From positions 124,001 through 188,000 of the forward strand of contig DAOTHY010000001.1 of NCBI GenBank assembly GCA_035447925.1: a DNA stretch of 64,000 nucleotides, read 5' to 3'. Below the pieces are notes generated by a model. That model was not told the origin of the DNA. It did not search any database and saw only the letters and a list, made by a program, of their open reading frames with translations. A program made the translations under genes and the position numbers. Below are positions 61,925 through 64,000 of the stretch, piece by piece. The first letter of the stretch is position 1. Every line of letters begins with the position of its first letter. This DNA comes from JASUTC01 sp035447925 (GTDB taxonomy: Bacteria > Thermotogota > Thermotogae > MWEM01).

Positions 61925-61950
61925 TAAGTAGACAATTTTTTCGTCGATAA
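61925..61950 (+). promoter_or_regulatory. FliA/SigD-like promoter of the yjfB gene
   Basis: TAAG (61925-61928), 14-bp spacer, GTCGATAA (61943-61950). The FliA/SigD consensus is TAAA, 14-16 bp, GCCGATAA/T; the match is 3 of 4 and 7 of 8. It stands 36 bp before a motility-associated gene. Confidence 0.55.
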
Positions 61951-61986
61951 TACTTTAGTACCCTTTATTGAAAGGAGCGTGGTGGA

Positions 61987-62178
61987 ATGGGTGTAGATGG
62001 AATATCATCCGGAATCGCTCAATCAGCAATGCAGATGAAAAATCTGGAAATATCTGCTGAGATGGGGACCGCAGTCATGAGAAAGGTTATGGATCAGGCT
62101 ATTGAGCAGAATCAGCAGTTGTTGCAGACATTGCCTAAGCAGGATGGTCTTGGTGCGGTGCTTGATGTACGGGTATGA
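61987..62178 (+). CDS. yjfB: YjfB-family putative motility protein
   Basis: 63 aa. Pattern MGVDGISSGIAQSAMQMKNLEIS, with VMRKVMDQAIEQNQQLLQTLPK after it, is typical of YjfB, a short protein of the SigD motility regulon in Bacillus, function unknown. AAAGGAG lies about ten bases upstream of the ATG, and a FliA/SigD-like promoter fits the regulon. A terminator follows, so it is a stand-alone flagellar-regulon gene outside any flagellar cluster in this window. Confidence 0.85.
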   Translation: MGVDGISSGIAQSAMQMKNLEISAEMGTAVMRKVMDQAIEQNQQLLQTLPKQDGLGAVLDVRV

Positions 62179-62185
62179 ATAAAAT

Positions 62186-62212
62186 AAGGGGTGGCGAAAG
62201 CACCCCTTTTTT
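62186..62212 (+). terminator. Terminator after yjfB
   Basis: GGGGTG (62188-62193), loop GCGAAAG, CACCCC (62201-62206), then TTTTTT, with AA runs on the left. Confidence 0.9.
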
Positions 62213-62233
62213 AATATGTTTTTAATAAACAGA

Positions 62234-62242
62234 TGTTATAAT
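62234..62242 (+). promoter_or_regulatory. Extended -10 promoter of the exported GerW-like protein gene
   Basis: TGTTATAAT, 95 bp ahead of ATG 62338; long A/T-rich leader with no clear hairpin. Confidence 0.55.
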
Positions 62243-62337
62243 AGCGTTTGTATTCTGTTGATTGATAAGTATAAAAATAACAAAAAAAGTTCTATCGTTT
62301 TTTTAGAGAATTTTCGGCTATTAAAGGAGGAAGATTT

Positions 62338-63327
62338 ATGAAAAGAATAGCATTTCTGTTTGTTGTTTTCTTGTTAGTGACGGCTTTCCTTTTTGCTCAG
62401 GGTGTTTCAGAAATGCCTGGTATGATTTTGGGTTCAGGATTCGAGAATATTACACCTAACATGGCAGTGGGAAATCCTCTTCAGGTTGGAGACAAGTACA
62501 TTATTCCGGTTTTTGAAGTGAGTACGTTTTTTCTTGGTGGAGCCGGTGGGGATCCATTGATTGCGGCAGGTACTTCAGGAAGCGTCGCATTGATCCCTTA
62601 TAGTGTGATTATCATCAGTGGTGATAACGTTGAAATCAGATCTCTAAGTAATAAAGAGCCTGTTTTGAAGCAATTAATGGAAGTCCTTCCTCAAGCCATT
62701 CAAATGATCATGCAATATTTCTCCGTAGCTTCAGTGACAGGATCAGAAGGTGTTATAGAAAGAGATGTTAAACCGGTTCCCATGAAGGAGCAAGCACAAC
62801 AACTGGAAGAGAAAGAACCTTTGGATCAAGAACAGATCATTAATCGCTCCATAGAAAGCCTTTCAAGAATGTTGATGAATGATCCAACGATCGAAACCAT
62901 TAAAGGATCCAGACTGGAAATCATTGGATTGCTTCAGAGTAAGCCCGATGATCCGAGATTATTAGGTTTGCATGCTTATACGACTTTAAGGGTGATCGAT
63001 ACTGTATCACCGCTAGAACAGATGAAAATGGCAATGGATGCCCAAAAAAGCATTAACCTGGGACTTTCAACGGATCCTAATGACTATTTTCTCAACCTTT
63101 CCAGCGGTTGGTTAAATCTCTACAGCCCCATGGGAAATATCGAAGCATCAATCAATGGCTTTATAAAAGCCATGGAAGCATCGCCAGAGCAAACTGAACC
63201 CTATTTTGGCGTTGTTGAAGCTTATTTAAAAACAAACAATCGAGAGAAAGCATTAGAATATGCACAGAAGGGTAAAACTTTAAATCCAGACACGATAGGT
63301 GAATTTGATCAATTATTAAATCAATAA
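62338..63327 (+). CDS. Exported protein with GerW/YtfJ-like domain and TPR-like tail
   Basis: 329 aa. Signal peptide to A20 (LVTAFLFA). Residues about 27-115 resemble the GerW/YtfJ sporulation-protein family: VGNPLQVGDKYIIPVFEVS, glycine-rich GGAGGDPLIAAGTSGSVALIP and SVIIISGDNVEI. A charged linker (about 125-180) is followed by a helical region ending in two TPR-like repeats (GNIEASINGFIKAMEASPEQ, NNREKALEYAQKGKTLNP). It is probably periplasmic or surface-attached. GerW members are usually cytosolic or spore-linked; no sporulation gene is nearby. AAAGGAGG is upstream of the ATG. Confidence 0.65.
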   Translation: MKRIAFLFVVFLLVTAFLFAQGVSEMPGMILGSGFENITPNMAVGNPLQVGDKYIIPVFEVSTFFLGGAGGDPLIAAGTSGSVALIPYSVIIISGDNVEIRSLSNKEPVLKQLMEVLPQAIQMIMQYFSVASVTGSEGVIERDVKPVPMKEQAQQLEEKEPLDQEQIINRSIESLSRMLMNDPTIETIKGSRLEIIGLLQSKPDDPRLLGLHAYTTLRVIDTVSPLEQMKMAMDAQKSINLGLSTDPNDYFLNLSSGWLNLYSPMGNIEASINGFIKAMEASPEQTEPYFGVVEAYLKTNNREKALEYAQKGKTLNPDTIGEFDQLLNQ

Positions 63328-63333
63328 ATTTAC

Positions 63334-63368
63334 AAAAAAACAACCGAAAAGAAATCGGTTGTTTTTTT
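63334..63368 (+). terminator. Terminator after the GerW-like protein gene
   Basis: ACAACCGA (63340-63347), loop AAAGAAA, TCGGTTGT (63355-63362), extended by A-run and T-run on both sides. Confidence 0.92.
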
Positions 63369-63380
63369 GTACAACTGTAC
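63369..63380. promoter_or_regulatory. Palindrome upstream of the ABC-transporter -10
   Basis: GTACAACTGTAC: 5-bp arms GTACA/TGTAC with a 2-bp centre, in the spacer just upstream of the -10 at 63388. Possible operator for a local repressor. Confidence 0.3.
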
Positions 63381-63384
63381 TATT

Positions 63385-63393
63385 TGTTATAAT
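63385..63393 (+). promoter_or_regulatory. Extended -10 promoter of the ABC-transporter gene
   Basis: TGTTATAAT, 25 bp ahead of ATG 63419; GGGAG site in between. Confidence 0.6.
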
Positions 63394-63418
63394 ACAGAAA
63401 GAAGGGAGTGAGAGATGA

Positions 63419-64000
63419 ATGATATCAATTAAAAATTTCTCCAAATCATATTCAGAAGGTCAATATGCAGTAAAAAACATTACTCTGGATGTTAAAGATG
63501 GTGAGGTGTTTGGGTTTTTGGGACCCAATGGTGCCGGAAAATCGACGACTATAAAATCGATCGTGGGATTACTCCATCCCACAAGTGGAACGATTCTGGT
63601 CAATGGTTTTGATATTTGTCAAGAATCGGTTAGTGCGAAGTATGAAATTGGATATGTTCCGGATGAAGCGATGTTGATGGAAAAACTAAAAGGGATTGAA
63701 TATCTGAATTTCATTGGGGATATGTACAAGGTGGATAATCAGTTGAGATGTGAAAGGATTACCAAATTAGCTGAAGCTTTTAAACTAACATCTGCTCTAT
63801 CAAAAACCATTGATACCTATTCTCACGGCATGAGACAAAAACTATCTTTAATAGCTGCTTTACTTCATAATCCTGGAGTTTGGATTTTAGACGAACCCAT
63901 AGTGGGTTTAGATCCTGAATCAGCCTATCGATTAAAAAAAATGATGAAAGCCCATTCAAAAAGCGGAAAAACTGTCTTTTTTTCTACTCATGTGATGGAA
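63419..64000 (+). CDS. ABC transporter ATP-binding protein, N-terminal part
   Basis: Partial; 194 residues are in the window, the frame remaining open at the edge. It begins MISIKNFSKSYSEGQ. Walker A GPNGAGKST at 35-43, signature-like YSHGMRQKL, Walker B VWILDEPIVGLDPES and H-loop FFSTHVME. The short, NatA/CcmA-like layout suggests an exporter-type ATPase with a permease downstream outside the window. An overlapping ATG at 63415 is out of frame and stops after five codons. Confidence 0.9.
   Translation, partial: MISIKNFSKSYSEGQYAVKNITLDVKDGEVFGFLGPNGAGKSTTIKSIVGLLHPTSGTILVNGFDICQESVSAKYEIGYVPDEAMLMEKLKGIEYLNFIGDMYKVDNQLRCERITKLAEAFKLTSALSKTIDTYSHGMRQKLSLIAALLHNPGVWILDEPIVGLDPESAYRLKKMMKAHSKSGKTVFFSTHVME

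Overview
The window is AT-rich, uses the standard bacterial code, and is almost fully coding: 61 genes, with no intergenic stretch longer than about 255 bp. It contains no rRNA, tRNA, CRISPR array, insertion sequence or prophage that I can recognise. The gene content suggests a free-living, flagellated (YaaR, YjfB and a FlgN/FliT-like protein), probably anaerobic bacterium. The order yaaR-holB-ricT-methyltransferase, together with GlpP, YqeK, YjfB and a GerW/YtfJ-like domain, is typical of Bacillota. The split MetH plus separate reactivation protein is also known from Thermotogota. No sporulation gene is present. I therefore place it only as a low-GC Bacillota- or Thermotogota-like bacterium, with a spirochaete not excluded.

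Layout. (1) 1-12.04 kb, minus strand: one tight 13-gene run from a FlgN/FliT-like gene through mtaD, an M50 protease, HD-GYP, glpP, a secreted protein, yqeK, rlmN, lgt, dnaB and a radical SAM gene to tldD/tldE. (2) 12.1-28.0 kb, plus strand: a BMP-type lipoprotein, FKBP, a 46-aa protein, HAD, MFS, an S41-like protein, a REC-HPt / SARP regulator pair, serS, cyuA, recQ, rsmD, a ROK kinase, argF and plsC. (3) 28.0-43.2 kb, minus strand: tyrA-gpsA, and separately xseA-xseB-dxs-HAD-(GH3-like)-rsuA followed by a sigma-like / zinc-finger / TPR-CHAT protease / helicase-nuclease cassette. (4) 43.3-54.6 kb: a plus-strand glutaredoxin under a CsoR/CstR-like palindrome, the minus-strand run yaaR-holB-ricT-rsmC-like-(binding protein)-(degenerate GGDEF), and the methionine operon (tail-anchored protein, MetH reactivase, metF, metH). 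(5) 54.7-64 kb: a MATE exporter, a minus-strand operon with two radical SAM enzymes around a second copy of the tail-anchored protein plus satP and a secreted protein, then yjfB, an exported GerW-like/TPR protein and the start of an ABC ATPase.

The most interesting unit is 29.9-37.3 kb. A sigma-70-region-2-like protein, a cytosolic zinc-finger (anti-sigma-like) protein and a 1011-aa TPR-CHAT protease with an intact His825/Cys887 dyad are followed, with a 7-bp overlap, by an XPD-type helicase that carries an N-terminal PD-(D/E)XK nuclease-like domain. By analogy with TPR-CHAT proteases that cleave a sigma-factor inhibitor in type III-E CRISPR loci, this could be a CRISPR-independent protease/anti-sigma/sigma switch. 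That mechanism is inference. A second unexplained theme is a pair of paralogous C-terminally anchored proteins (53546-54571 and 59283-60362), one in the B12-methionine operon and one between two radical SAM genes.

Promoter-like sequences ahead of most transcription units share an extended -10 (TGnTAnAAT) with no clear -35. A FliA/SigD-like promoter precedes yjfB. Strong hairpin terminators separate the convergent pairs. Several start codons were moved from the longest possible frame to sites supported by a Shine-Dalgarno sequence, a signal peptide or a 1-4-nt overlap.
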